From positions 309,869-373,868 of the forward strand of contig CAWKLQ010000010.1 in the NCBI GenBank assembly GCA_963850525.1: a stretch of DNA of 64,000 bases. Reading direction: 5' to 3'. Under the pieces are notes generated by a model that ran no database searches, was not told where the DNA came from, and was given only the letters and a program-made list of their open reading frames with translations. Source of the DNA: JAEMQF01 sp963850525 (GTDB lineage Bacteria > Pseudomonadota > Gammaproteobacteria > Burkholderiales > Burkholderiaceae_C). The translations under genes were made by a program, and so were the position numbers. Within the stretch, counting starts at the first letter, position 1; each line of letters starts with the position of its first letter. Positions 16,027 to 25,958 of this stretch are shown here, in pieces.

Positions 16027-17493
16027 TCACGGCCGATCCCTCGAACGCAGGTGTATTCCGGCGTAGCGTTTGCCATCGGCTGTGACGCGGCGATAGCGGC
16101 GCTCCATCCATTCGCCCCAGCGGGTTTGCGAAAGCGGATCCTCGCCGCGGTCCCGCTTCCAGGTGGCAAAGTCTGCGTACAACTCGCTCGCCTTGAGCCA
16201 CCCGCGTCCGCTGCGCCCATCGTCGGGGATGATCACGCACCGGTCGTCAATCCACTGGTCGAGTGTCGACTGCGAATCGAGATACTCGCGCGTGCTGTGC
16301 TCGACGCGCTCACACCGCTTGAGAGTGCCGTCTTCGCGCCACTTCGTGTGCCCGGCGATGAGCCAGTCCAGGATCGCCGGCGCCTCAGCGCGAAGTTTTT
16401 TCGGCATCTGCGGGTCCAGGTTGCCAAGCTCCGCGCTGAACGTAGCGTCGAAGGGCACGATGTGCAGGCGCGCCGCCATCGCCGGGTCAACGATGCGCAG
16501 CATGGGCCGATGGTTGCCGTAAACAAGGTGCTTGTGCGTGCGCCTGAACTCGAAGAAGTCCTGTCGCATCAGGCGTGCAGAAAGCATAGAGTCGCCGGTG
16601 AGTTCTTTGACGCGGCTTTCGTTCCAGTGCTCGCCTTCGCCGATTTCCGACGAGATGGCAAGACGCAGCCCACGCAGATTCGCGATCTCGGTGGGATGCC
16701 GACTGCCGTGCTCATCAGCCATGAGTGTCTGCACCGGCACCTGCTTGCTGTAGTCGCCAAGAATCTCCCCGACAAGATCGCCGAGCGTGTTCTTGCCGTT
16801 GCGACCCGGCCCGAACCAAAACATCAACCAATGGTCGAGCAGCGCGCCCGACAAACATGCGCCAAGCGCGGATTGAAGATACTCGGCCAACGCTCTGTCG
16901 TTGCAGGTCACATCGCGCAGGAAACCGTCGAAGATCGGGCAACTTTCTGCAACCGGGCCGACGCTTGTCACCTTGGTGATCAGGTCTTCGCGCCGGTGCT
17001 CGCGTTGCGTTCCGTCCAGCAGGTTCACAGTCCCGGCCGGTGTGTTGAGTAGCCACTCATTCGCGTCGAGTTGGCTCGAAAGGACGACTAGCGCTTGCTC
17101 AACAGTTGCAAGGTCGAGCACGGCGTCGACAGTCTTTTTCGACTGGTATCGCAGAGCCGCGCGCTGGCGTGCGCCAGGCTCGCCGAACAGTGCGTCAGTG
17201 CGCGCGAGATCTGCAAAGCTGTCGCACAGCGCCTTGGCTTCAAGGCGTGCGCAGCCTTCGACATCGACACGCCAGCGCACGCCGTCCCATGCAAGCCATT
17301 GTCCCCACTCTGGCACGAAGCGGAACGCGTCGACGTGACGCTCGGCAAACGTCCGTGACATGGCTGTTTCGCCGTATTGCACAGGCACGCCATCGAGCGT
17401 CGCCGGTGCTCCCTTCGGCCGACGCGTCTTGCGGTTCAACTTCGCGTCGACCAGCGTCTGCGCCCGGTGGACTTGGTCGAGCTGCGCGCTCAC
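16027..17493 (-). CDS. P4-family phage/plasmid primase-helicase (SF3)
   Basis: A 488-residue protein. It has a D5_N-like central domain and a superfamily-3 helicase core: Walker A in FGPGRNGKNTL (about residue 230), Walker B region LRLAISSEIGEGE, and sensor-like HKHLVYGNHRPML. The C-terminal winged domain holds CERVEHSTREYLDSQSTLDQ and DPLSQTRWGEWM. In P4-type elements this protein starts replication of the excised DNA. The N-terminal archaeo-eukaryotic primase/TOPRIM part present in full P4 alpha proteins is missing or very short, so this may be only the helicase half. Its ATG overlaps the preceding small ORF by 4 bp. Confidence 0.9.
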   Translation of the reverse strand: MSAQLDQVHRAQTLVDAKLNRKTRRPKGAPATLDGVPVQYGETAMSRTFAERHVDAFRFVPEWGQWLAWDGVRWRVDVEGCARLEAKALCDSFADLARTDALFGEPGARQRAALRYQSKKTVDAVLDLATVEQALVVLSSQLDANEWLLNTPAGTVNLLDGTQREHRREDLITKVTSVGPVAESCPIFDGFLRDVTCNDRALAEYLQSALGACLSGALLDHWLMFWFGPGRNGKNTLGDLVGEILGDYSKQVPVQTLMADEHGSRHPTEIANLRGLRLAISSEIGEGEHWNESRVKELTGDSMLSARLMRQDFFEFRRTHKHLVYGNHRPMLRIVDPAMAARLHIVPFDATFSAELGNLDPQMPKKLRAEAPAILDWLIAGHTKWREDGTLKRCERVEHSTREYLDSQSTLDQWIDDRCVIIPDDGRSGRGWLKASELYADFATWKRDRGEDPLSQTRWGEWMERRYRRVTADGKRYAGIHLRSRDRP

Positions 17494-17765
17494 CCGAGTA
17501 CCTCATCCGCAATCACGCCTATGCGCCCGGCCGCCAGCTGAAGCCGCTCGCGGTCGTCGTCCGAGAGCTCGACCCCGTGCGCAAGGTTGCCCGCGGCCAC
17601 GCCGACAAGCAGCGCTTCGAATTGCAGTGCAATGAGCGCGTCGCGAGCCGTCAACGCTCGCGGCCTGCGGTTGTTGCGCTTCCACTCGCGCGACGCGACC
17701 GCAATATCGTCAAGGGCGCACGCCGCACGCCGCTCGGGATCGACTTCGGTCAGGCGGTGGCTCAT
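17490..17765 (-). CDS. Hypothetical small protein upstream of the primase
   Basis: A 91-residue ORF overlapping both neighbours by 4 bp, typical of a tightly coupled operon. It is largely helical (ALTARDALIALQFEALLVGV, then ERLQLAAGRIGVIADEVLG). No family is recognised. Position between the regulator and the primase suggests a replication or copy-control accessory role, which is only inference. Confidence 0.65.
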   Translation of the reverse strand: MSHRLTEVDPERRAACALDDIAVASREWKRNNRRPRALTARDALIALQFEALLVGVAAGNLAHGVELSDDDRERLQLAAGRIGVIADEVLG

Positions 17766-18073
17766 GCGGTCGACCCCACCGATGCACCGCCGATCTGCCG
17801 CAAGAAGCCTTCAGCCGCATCGAGACCCCCGAGCGGCTGAGACAAATTCCAGCGCGATACGAGCAGCGATCCATCCGCAAGTTGGCGCAGCTCGTACCCG
17901 CGCATCGCGAATCGAGCTACCGCTGTTTCAAGGGCTTTGCGATTGACGTTGCCACTGGCGGCGTCCGTCTGCGTTTGTTGATCCGAAGGGCCTGCGGTTT
18001 GTGGTGAACCGCGGGGCTCGTCATCTGGTGGCGCGCTTTGGAAGGGCAGCGCCGGGGCTGGCATGTTTCTCAC
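17762..18073 (-). CDS. Hypothetical small protein of the integrative element
   Basis: A 103-residue ORF with a Pro/Gln-rich, probably disordered N-terminus and a compact C-terminal half containing AVARFAMRGYELRQLADGSL, a short alpha-beta segment seen in other small island proteins. It ends 4 bp into the next gene and starts six bases after the AlpA-like gene. Function unknown. Confidence 0.6.
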   Translation of the reverse strand: MRNMPAPALPFQSAPPDDEPRGSPQTAGPSDQQTQTDAASGNVNRKALETAVARFAMRGYELRQLADGSLLVSRWNLSQPLGGLDAAEGFLRQIGGASVGSTA

Positions 18074-18079
18074 GACGTT

Positions 18080-18289
18080 TCACTTCGCCAACGCTTTGCG
18101 TAATCCGCCAACAACCCATCGAGTCGAGCCGCCCTCTTTTCGAGGTGCTGGTATCAGACCCTTTTTCACTCTGCGCCAGGTGGTTGCCGGCGAGATGCCA
18201 TAAAGCCCGCACACCATTGGCAGTGCGACGCGGGCTGAGTCGGGGAGCTTGTCGAAGTCGGCCAAGCCAGGTAGAGAATTTGTTGCCAT
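18080..18289 (-). CDS. AlpA-like helix-turn-helix regulator
   Basis: A protein of about 69 residues starting at the ATG at 18289 (AAGGA about 11 nt upstream); the longer frame upstream is not supported by a ribosome site. The core MVCGLYGISPATTWRRVKKG is the winged-helix motif of AlpA/MerR-like excisionase-type proteins, followed by RWVVGGLRKAL. In P4-like elements AlpA activates integrase/excision functions. It heads the small-ORF and primase operon, which fits a regulatory role. Confidence 0.8.
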   Translation of the reverse strand: MATNSLPGLADFDKLPDSARVALPMVCGLYGISPATTWRRVKKGLIPAPRKEGGSTRWVVGGLRKALAK

Positions 18290-18508
18290 GTCGTCAGTCC
18301 TTCGTTTGCGACGACATGGAAGCCCCCAGAAGCACCACTCTTCGTCGCCGCGTTGCTCGATGACGAGACGATGCAACTGAAACCAACCTGCGCCGTCCCG
18401 CCGCTTTCTGTGTCGCGACGGGCCGGACGGTATCGGTGGGCAGTGCTCTTGGAAAGAGGTTGCGCTGGGTCGGGAAGGTAGTCGGGAAATCGGGAAGATA
18501 GCTGGGAA

Positions 18509-19444
18509 TCAGGCGGGAATCTTCCCTGTCTTTTTGAGCTCGCAAATAGCCGGCTTGATGGCGTTGGAGACTGTCTTCTTCACGGTGGTTTGCTCGGTAC
18601 CCTGGTCGTCCTTCCAGACGAGTTCGTCGGCCTTGCCTTTGTCGAGGATGTTGTATCTCGCGCCCCGCTTCTTCATTTCCCGAACAACCGTCGTCACGCT
18701 GCGCCCCTTCTCGCTGATGATGCTCGGCAGGAGTGCGTAGAGGGCGCGCATCCAGGCAACCCGTGGTCTACGCTGGTCATCGCGCCCTGCCGCCAGTTCG
18801 TCGCCTGGTGAGCGCAGGATCGTTAGTGCTTCCAATGACTCAGTTGGCTCATTCGGCTCCTCCTGGGAGTCTGGTTGCAGGTGTTGCGATGGAAGTGCGG
18901 CAGGGTCGTTGCGCAAAATGCTCATGATCTCCTGCGACAGGCAGGGAGGGAACAAGACCGCACGCGCGAGGTCCGCGGCGCCGGGCGATGGGGTTGCCGC
19001 CAATCGGGTGATCGCCTCCAACGTTTCCGACCACCCCAGATAGATGATCTGGTTGGTGCAAACGCCCTCGGCCCTCTTGTTGAACTCCCGGAGTTGTGGC
19101 AGCGTGAAAGGAATTGGGAGTAGGGGTTTCCCGCCACGAAGCCCCCAGACTCGTTGGCCTGACTTGAGCATCCACTGTTTTTCGAGTTCGATGCTGGGGT
19201 ATCCGGTAAGGCTCGACAGGCCCTCCGCGAAGGACACCCAGACCCCGTCTTCGCGGATCAGGTATCGAATCAGGCCCTCGCCAAACACATCGACCTCGTA
19301 GTCGTGGTCTTCGTCTTGAGACGCCATCGAGGCCCCGAGTAGTTGGATCAAATCCTGCACACTGAAGGTCCGTTCTTGGTTCGAGCCCATCTTGCGCATC
19401 CCTTCGCGCCAACCCTTGTATGGGTAGCCGCGCCGGCCGAGCAA
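18509..19444 (-). CDS. Hypothetical cargo protein of the integrative element
   Basis: A 311-residue soluble protein without a recognisable domain; a start at one of the Met codons at positions 16 or 19 is also possible. The middle contains a hydrophobic, aromatic-rich region; the C-terminal 70 residues (VTTVVREMKKRGARYNILDK ... AICELKKTGKIPA) could form a winged-helix fold. It lies between the integrase and the regulator, where small elements often carry accessory or defence genes, but nothing in the sequence demonstrates this. Confidence 0.65.
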   Translation of the reverse strand: MLGRRGYPYKGWREGMRKMGSNQERTFSVQDLIQLLGASMASQDEDHDYEVDVFGEGLIRYLIREDGVWVSFAEGLSSLTGYPSIELEKQWMLKSGQRVWGLRGGKPLLPIPFTLPQLREFNKRAEGVCTNQIIYLGWSETLEAITRLAATPSPGAADLARAVLFPPCLSQEIMSILRNDPAALPSQHLQPDSQEEPNEPTESLEALTILRSPGDELAAGRDDQRRPRVAWMRALYALLPSIISEKGRSVTTVVREMKKRGARYNILDKGKADELVWKDDQGTEQTTVKKTVSNAIKPAICELKKTGKIPA

Positions 19445-19557
19445 GGGAAACTCGGTTTTCGCCCCGTCGGGCTAGGCGCGGCCTCAGGTGGTGGGCCGCG
19501 TGTTGACGCACTCGGGCCCGCCGCTTTTTTTACCCGAATCCGTCAGGTAGGTGTTGC

Positions 19558-20793
19558 TCACGCGCGCTTGTTCATCGGAATCACGGCACCCTTCCTCGGC
19601 TCGGGTTGCGCGCAGAACGCGGCCCAGTCGTTCATGAGCTTGCGCCGCTTCTCGAACAGATCTCCCCTTCGATACGCGGCTTCCACTTTGTCGCCAATCG
19701 CGTGGGCCAAAGCCATCTCGGCCACTTCGCGCGGGTAGTTCGTCCGTTCGGCACACCAGTCGCGGAACGTCGAGCGAAAACCATGAGGCACGGCGTCGAC
19801 CTTCATGCGGCGCAGCACCGCAGTCAGGCTCATGTCGCTCAACATGCCGCCTCGGGGCGATGCAAACACTAGTGTGTCGTGCCCCTCGTGGGGTAGCGCA
19901 GCGAGGATGGCCAGCGCTGCATCCGACAACGGCACCCGGTGCTCCTTGCCGGCCTTCATGCGTTCGCCTGGGCACGACCACACTGCCGCGTCGAGGTCGA
20001 TTTCATTCCAGCGTGCGCCGCGAACCTCGCCGGAGCGCGCAGCGGTCAGGATCGTGAATTCGAGGGCGCGCGCGCTCATGCCTGCCTGGTCGCGCAGCGA
20101 CTGCATGAACGCACCGACTTCGCCCACGGGCAAGGCGCTGTGATGACCGGCGTTCGCCACTGAGCGCGCCGCAGGCAACACCGTGTCAAGGTGGCCTCGC
20201 CAGCGCGCGGGATTCAGGCCGGCGCGATAGCCACGCGTCGTCGCCCAGTCCAGCACCGATTCAAGGCGCCCGCGCAGTCGCGAGGCGGTCTCGGTCTTCT
20301 TCGTCCAGATCGGCTCGAGCACCGCCAGCACCTGCGGTAGTCCAACATCACGGACCAGCAGCTCGCCGATCAGCGGGTAGGCGTAGGTCTGCAGCGTGTT
20401 GCGCCATTGCTGGGCGTGTTTCGCGTTGCGCCAGCCGGCCTCGTGTGTGTCGATGTACGCCAGCGCGCAGACCTTGAACGTCTTCGCTGCGGCCTGCTCG
20501 GCTTTGAGCGCACTGCGCAGCGCCCGCGCATTGGCGATCGGGTCGACGCCTTCCTTGACCTTCGCGCGTGCAGTGCGTGCTGCGTCACGAGCGCTGGCGA
20601 GCGTCACATCCGGGAACCCGCCAAGGCCCATGTCACGCCGCTTGTCGCCGACCTGAATGCGCAGTACCCAACTGCGTGCACCGCTCGCAGTCGCCTGCAA
20701 TGCAAGCCCAGCGACGCCACCGACGAAGTGCAAGCCCGGTGTCGTCAGGCGGTTGACTGCCAGCGGTCCCAGCTCTTTCGCTTTGCGGCCCAT
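19558..20793 (-). CDS. int: Tyrosine-type integrase (P4/DUF4102 family)
   Basis: A 411-residue tyrosine recombinase. The N-terminal arm-binding domain (DUF4102) includes LALQATASGARSWVLRIQVG and RRDMGLGGFPDVTLASARD. The catalytic residues are visible: Arg in ARSGEVRGARW, H-x-x-R in PHGFRSTFRDW, His in ALAHAIGDKV and the nucleophile Tyr in AAYRRGDLFEKRR. It starts 168 bp from the 3' end of tRNA-Ser, the usual arrangement for integrases that recombine in tRNA genes. It should catalyse integration and excision of the element. Confidence 0.95.
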   Translation of the reverse strand: MGRKAKELGPLAVNRLTTPGLHFVGGVAGLALQATASGARSWVLRIQVGDKRRDMGLGGFPDVTLASARDAARTARAKVKEGVDPIANARALRSALKAEQAAAKTFKVCALAYIDTHEAGWRNAKHAQQWRNTLQTYAYPLIGELLVRDVGLPQVLAVLEPIWTKKTETASRLRGRLESVLDWATTRGYRAGLNPARWRGHLDTVLPAARSVANAGHHSALPVGEVGAFMQSLRDQAGMSARALEFTILTAARSGEVRGARWNEIDLDAAVWSCPGERMKAGKEHRVPLSDAALAILAALPHEGHDTLVFASPRGGMLSDMSLTAVLRRMKVDAVPHGFRSTFRDWCAERTNYPREVAEMALAHAIGDKVEAAYRRGDLFEKRRKLMNDWAAFCAQPEPRKGAVIPMNKRA

Positions 20794-20961
20794 CGCGAAA
20801 CCCTCGTTTTCGTCGTACCCATCGCCACACCCATCAATTTGGGCGCGACCGGATGATACGTCGAGAAACGGCGTGAGGCAATGAATTCGGCTGAAAGCCA
20901 GTATTCATGCGGGTTCCGAGGGTGATTTTGATCCGGAGTGAGACGACCTGAAAGGTCCATC

Positions 20962-21049
20962 TGGCGGAAGAGGTGAGATTCGAACTCACGGACCCTTGCG
21001 GGTCGCCGGTTTTCAAGACCGGTGCAATCGACCACTCTGCCACTCTTCC
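20962..21049 (-). tRNA. tRNA-Ser (anticodon UGA)
   Basis: An 88-nt class II tRNA on the minus strand. The acceptor stem pairs GGAAGAG with CTCTTCC, followed by discriminator G and an encoded CCA. The anticodon stem-loop reads CCGGTCTTGAAAACCGG with anticodon TGA (complement of 21013-21015). A long variable arm follows, and the T-loop is TTCGAAT, all typical of tRNA-Ser. It is the probable attachment site of the adjoining integrative element and remains intact. Confidence 0.97.
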
Positions 21050-21072
21050 TTGGGCGACGACAGTCTACGCGA

Positions 21073-21825
21073 TCACTCCCGGTACGAGGTATCGACGCGG
21101 TCCACCAAACGCGTCAGCGCGTCCAAAACGTCTTGTCCTGCGCCAAAGTCGGCGCGGAACTGGAATGAGTCTTCGGTGCAGCGCCGCTGCACGGCCTCCG
21201 GAATGTCGATCACCGCGCCCATCGCCATCGACGCGAGCTGGATTTCGCACGCGCGATTCAGCGTCCAGAGCGTCACGAACGCCCTGGCGAGCGTGGTGCC
21301 CCAAGCGAGCAGGCCGTGGTTGCGCAAGATGACCGCGGGTTTGTCGCCGATGTTGCGCACCAGGCGCGGGCCCTCTTCGGCGTGCACCGTGATGCCCTCG
21401 AAGTCGTGGTATCCGACCTTGTCGTGCAATTGCGCCGAGTAAAAGTTGCTCATCAACAGGCCAGCCTTCGAACACGCGACGGCGATGCCGGCCGTCGTGT
21501 GCGTGTGCATCACGCAGTGCGCGCCGGGGATGCCGGCGTGGATCGCGGCGTGCACGGTGAAGCCCGCGGGGTTCACGGGCCACGGCGACTCGCCCACCTT
21601 GCGCCCTTGCAAGTCGATCTTCACCAGGTTCGACGCCTTGACCTCGCTGTAGTGCAGGCCGAATGGGTTGATCAGGAACTGTGGCTCGGGCTCATCCAGG
21701 CGCAGCGTAATGTGGTTGTAAATCATCTCCGTCCAGCCCAGATGGGCGAAGATGCGGTAACACGCGGCGAGGTTCACGCGCGCGTCCCATTCGGCGTCGC
21801 TGCAAGCCAGGGGTCGGTGGGTCAT
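21073..21825 (-). CDS. Class II aldolase/adducin family protein
   Basis: A 250-residue protein of the class II aldolase/adducin fold. Zinc-binding histidines are in CVMHTHTTAG and LRNHGLLAWG; the N-terminal core contains RIFAHLGWTEMIYNHITLRL. Family members cleave or decarboxylate phosphorylated sugars, though many with this sequence pattern are uncharacterised. It stands alone next to tRNA-Ser, so its substrate cannot be inferred from context. Confidence 0.9.
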   Translation of the reverse strand: MTHRPLACSDAEWDARVNLAACYRIFAHLGWTEMIYNHITLRLDEPEPQFLINPFGLHYSEVKASNLVKIDLQGRKVGESPWPVNPAGFTVHAAIHAGIPGAHCVMHTHTTAGIAVACSKAGLLMSNFYSAQLHDKVGYHDFEGITVHAEEGPRLVRNIGDKPAVILRNHGLLAWGTTLARAFVTLWTLNRACEIQLASMAMGAVIDIPEAVQRRCTEDSFQFRADFGAGQDVLDALTRLVDRVDTSYRE

Positions 21826-21877
21826 GGTGGCGCTTCGATTCTGTGCTGCGGGGTGGCTGGCATGGTAGCAAGGCCGC

Positions 21878-22726
21878 TCACGACGATCGAGCTTCGGGCG
21901 CCGCGCCGGGTTGCTGCTGCGCCGCTTCGCACTCGATCTGAATCACCTCGCGGCGCGCGCCGTCGATGCGCACCGCGGTGAGCTGACCCCCCCACACGCA
22001 GCCCGTGTCCAGGCCGAGCAGGTCAGGGCGGTTCACGAGGCCGAAGGTCGACCAGTGGCCAAAGGCGATGGGCGTGCCCTGGGTGAGCCGCCCCGGGGCA
22101 TCGAACCACGGCACGTGGCCCGGCGGCGAGGCAGCGGCGCCGTCCTTGGTTTTCAGATCGAGCGTGCCGTCGGCGGCGACGAAGCGAATTCGCGTCAACA
22201 CGTTGACGATGAAGCGAAGCCGTTGCTGCCCTTGCAGATGCGGATCCCAGCGTGCGGGGTCGTCGCCGTACATGGTGTGCAGAAACTCGCCGAGCTCGGC
22301 GCCGCGCAGCATGGCTTGCACTTCGCCTGCCAGGCGCAGCGTGGTGGGCGCGTCCCATTGTGGCGCAACGCCTGCGTGCACCATCAGCCAGCCCTGTTCG
22401 AAGACAGCCAGGCGTTGTTCGCGCAACCAGGCAATCCAGGCGTCGCGATCCGGTGCATCGAGCACGTCGCTGAACGTATCGCTGCGGTGCAAACGGCGCC
22501 CGCCGAAGGCGACGGCGAGCAGATGCAGGTCGTGATTGCCCAAAAGGCACTGGGCTGAGTCGCCCAAGCCGCGCAGCAAGCGCAGCGTCTGCAGCGACTG
22601 CGGCCCACGATTCACCAGATCGCCCAGCACGTAAAGCCGATCCCGCGACGCCGAAAAATCGAGTTGCGCAAGAAGCCGCTGCAACGCGCCGCAGCAGCCT
22701 TGCACGTCACCCACCAGATAGTCCAT
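21878..22726 (-). CDS. apaH: Symmetrical bis(5'-nucleosyl)-tetraphosphatase
   Basis: A 282-residue calcineurin-type phosphoesterase with the metal-binding motifs GDVQG (residues 6-10), GDLVNRG and GNHDLH. Length and the ApaH-specific LVGDVQGC start and C-terminal GLDTGCVWGGQLTAVRI segment identify it as ApaH, which hydrolyses Ap4A to two ADP and can decap Np4-capped RNA. It is divergent from the CNNM/CBS gene, whose start lies 55 bp away. Confidence 0.95.
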   Translation of the reverse strand: MDYLVGDVQGCCGALQRLLAQLDFSASRDRLYVLGDLVNRGPQSLQTLRLLRGLGDSAQCLLGNHDLHLLAVAFGGRRLHRSDTFSDVLDAPDRDAWIAWLREQRLAVFEQGWLMVHAGVAPQWDAPTTLRLAGEVQAMLRGAELGEFLHTMYGDDPARWDPHLQGQQRLRFIVNVLTRIRFVAADGTLDLKTKDGAAASPPGHVPWFDAPGRLTQGTPIAFGHWSTFGLVNRPDLLGLDTGCVWGGQLTAVRIDGARREVIQIECEAAQQQPGAAPEARSS

Positions 22727-22781
22727 GCCCCGATTCTGCTACCCTGCGCGTCCCGTCGAATCGCGCCCTGGCGCACCCCGC

Positions 22782-24095
<1,314 letters not shown>

Positions 24096-24127
24096 CGCGT
24101 GCGCGGCGCGGTCGGCCGCCGCCCACT

Positions 24128-24826
24128 TCAGCCCTGCCTGACGCCGGCGGTGAACGGAACTGCATCCAGGTCGTCGAAGTAGTCCGAGGACACCGGCTCC
24201 AACTTCTGGCTCGTTCGGCGGGAACCACCGCCGAGCATGAGTTCGCGGATCTCGGGTTGCGGCAACAGGCGTGGGTCGTCGGACTGCGGCAAGCCGTCGG
24301 CATCGTCGCGCGCGCCGGCCTGAAAAATGGCGCGCACGTCGTTCAAGCTCGGCAGCGCTCCGTCTTGCCACGCGTGCACCGGAACGTGGGCGGCGGTCAA
24401 TACTTTCGTCAGCCGCGCGTGGCGACTCGCGGTGCGCTTGGACTCGTTGTTGTCGCGAATGTCGATCGCTGCCACGACACGCGAACTCGAGTCGCACACG
24501 AGCAGGTCCACACTCAGCCGGCCGGCGCGACTCAACCACTGGCCATGCGGGTTCTCCGTGGGCACGCTGATGAAGCGCGCCAGCGGCACTTGCGCCAGCA
24601 CCATGTAGTTGCGCGGCGCGGCGCGACGCAGCAGCTCATAGGCCTGGCGTTCCGCGAGTGTCATGACGCGAACCGCCTGGGGGGGCCAGGCGACGACGGT
24701 GTCCATGAACTCGGAGCGCCTGGCGGCCTGCTGCGCAATCGTCGTGCGCCTGCGTGACCACAACACCGAGAGCAACACCAGCACTGAAAACAGCAGTGAA
24801 GCGAACGAGGTGGAATCGAGGTTCAT
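24128..24826 (-). CDS. DUF2726-type membrane-anchored protein
   Basis: A 232-residue protein starting at ATG 24826; the open frame extends upstream, but the N-terminal membrane anchor (SFASLLFSVLVLLSVLWSRRR) begins here. The core domain (LAERQAYELLRRAA...YMVLAQVPLARFI, then VDLLVCDSSSRVVAAIDI) matches the DUF2726/nuclease-like restriction-endonuclease fold, in which a D-x(n)-D/E-x-K-like site is sometimes present; here the pattern is DLLVCD...AAIDIRD, so activity is uncertain. Function unknown. Confidence 0.75.
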   Translation of the reverse strand: MNLDSTSFASLLFSVLVLLSVLWSRRRTTIAQQAARRSEFMDTVVAWPPQAVRVMTLAERQAYELLRRAAPRNYMVLAQVPLARFISVPTENPHGQWLSRAGRLSVDLLVCDSSSRVVAAIDIRDNNESKRTASRHARLTKVLTAAHVPVHAWQDGALPSLNDVRAIFQAGARDDADGLPQSDDPRLLPQPEIRELMLGGGSRRTSQKLEPVSSDYFDDLDAVPFTAGVRQG

Positions 24827-25026
24827 GGCGCGCAGCGAAGAACGGGGAGGGCTACAGCCTAGTTGGCACGCGCCCACGCGGTCAAGCCGAGGTGCAATGA
24901 AAAGCACTCCACCTGCCGATTCGTTCCCCGCCCGAGTGCGGGGCTCGCGCGGCGATGTTGCGTTCGTTACATGCGCATTCGCGTCCCGCAACAACTTGTC
25001 GCAGCCTTCTTCGAAACGAGCGCGAA

Positions 25027-25473
25027 CTACTTGCCGGCGATGCCCAGCAACTCGACTTCGAAGTGCAGCGTCGCATTCGGCGGGATCAAGCCGCCGCCGG
25101 CACCGCGCTCGCCGTAGGCGATGGCCGCCGGGCACGTGAGTTTCGCCTTGCCGCCCACCTTCATGCGCTGCACGCCTTCGGTCCAGCACTTGATGACGCC
25201 GTTCAAGGGGAACTCGGCGGGCTTGCCGCGCGCGATCGAACTGTCGAATTCCTTGCCGTCCGGAAACGTGCCGCGGTAGTGCACCTTCACGACATCGGTG
25301 GCGCGTGGGCTCGTGCCGGTTCCTTGCTTGAGCGAGCGATAGACGAGCCCGCTCGCGGAGACTTCGGCACCCGGCTCTTTGGCCGCATTCGCAGCAGCGT
25401 CGGACTGAGCGTGCGCGATCGACATCGACAAAGCGGACGCGGTGAGTAGAAGGGGCAAGAATCGATACTTCAC
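25027..25473 (-). CDS. FKBP-type peptidyl-prolyl isomerase, periplasmic
   Basis: A 148-residue protein. I choose the GTG at 25473 (GGAG 8 nt upstream), giving a signal peptide that ends SIAHAQ; the ATG at 25506 would add 11 residues. The FKBP domain includes VVKVHYRGTFPDGKEFDSS and GGLIPPNATLHFEVELL, covering the substrate pocket. TEGVQRMKVGGKAKLTCPA and IAYGERGAGG are also typical. It should catalyse proline isomerisation during folding in the periplasm. Confidence 0.92.
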   Translation of the reverse strand: MKYRFLPLLLTASALSMSIAHAQSDAAANAAKEPGAEVSASGLVYRSLKQGTGTSPRATDVVKVHYRGTFPDGKEFDSSIARGKPAEFPLNGVIKCWTEGVQRMKVGGKAKLTCPAAIAYGERGAGGGLIPPNATLHFEVELLGIAGK

Positions 25474-25958
25474 AAGGCGGCTCCGGTAAGGTTGGCGGGG
25501 CGCCATCATATCGAGGCAGGTTTCGCCGTGATTGAATGTGAGCCGAACCCATGCAGGCGACCCGACGCGGGCCGCTCGCTGCAGCCGAGCGTGATCAATT
25601 GCCGCGCTCGAAGGACGGAATGCCTGCTCGACCCGATTGCCATTAACAACCGGATGCATTCGCACAGCGCCGCGCGGGCCGAACGTGGCGCCGCCACCAC
25701 GGCGTAAGAAACAAATCCGAGTGGCCGACGGAAGGCCAGTGGTCGCCGTGTGCGTTTCTTCGCAAGTTGAGGTGGGCCTGCCTGGCCGAGTTGTATCTAT
25801 CGCCTATCGAGGGCCAATTTTCGACCCCGAGATGCAGGCCGGCACGCGTTCAGGGGTTCGCCTTGAAGGCGCGACGCTGCGATGCTTGCGCAACGGATTC
25901 GCAAAGGCAGGCGACTCTTCGCACCTCAAACGGTCTCACCGGCAAAAGGACTTCGGAA
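25474..25958. other. Divergent intergenic region
   Basis: These 485 bp separate the FKBP gene (minus) from the next plus-strand gene. I see no gene, repeat or RNA that can be supported; open frames here lack ribosome sites and coding character. It should contain the promoters of both neighbours. Confidence 0.4.

Larger units (their letters stand above)
14220..20961. mobile_element. Small integrative element at tRNA-Ser(UGA), about 6.7 kb
   Basis: All genes from 14304 to 20793 lie on the minus strand and are of mobile-element type: a P4-type tyrosine integrase adjoining the 3' end of tRNA-Ser, an AlpA-like DNA-binding protein, overlapping small ORFs, a P4-family primase/helicase, a zinc-ribbon protein and two unknowns. 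No capsid, tail, lysis or conjugation genes are present, which resembles a phage satellite or small integrative plasmid. The left limit is inferred as the gap between the rhomboid gene and 14304. I searched by eye for a second copy of the tRNA 3' end there and did not find one, so the exact boundary is uncertain. Confidence 0.75.
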
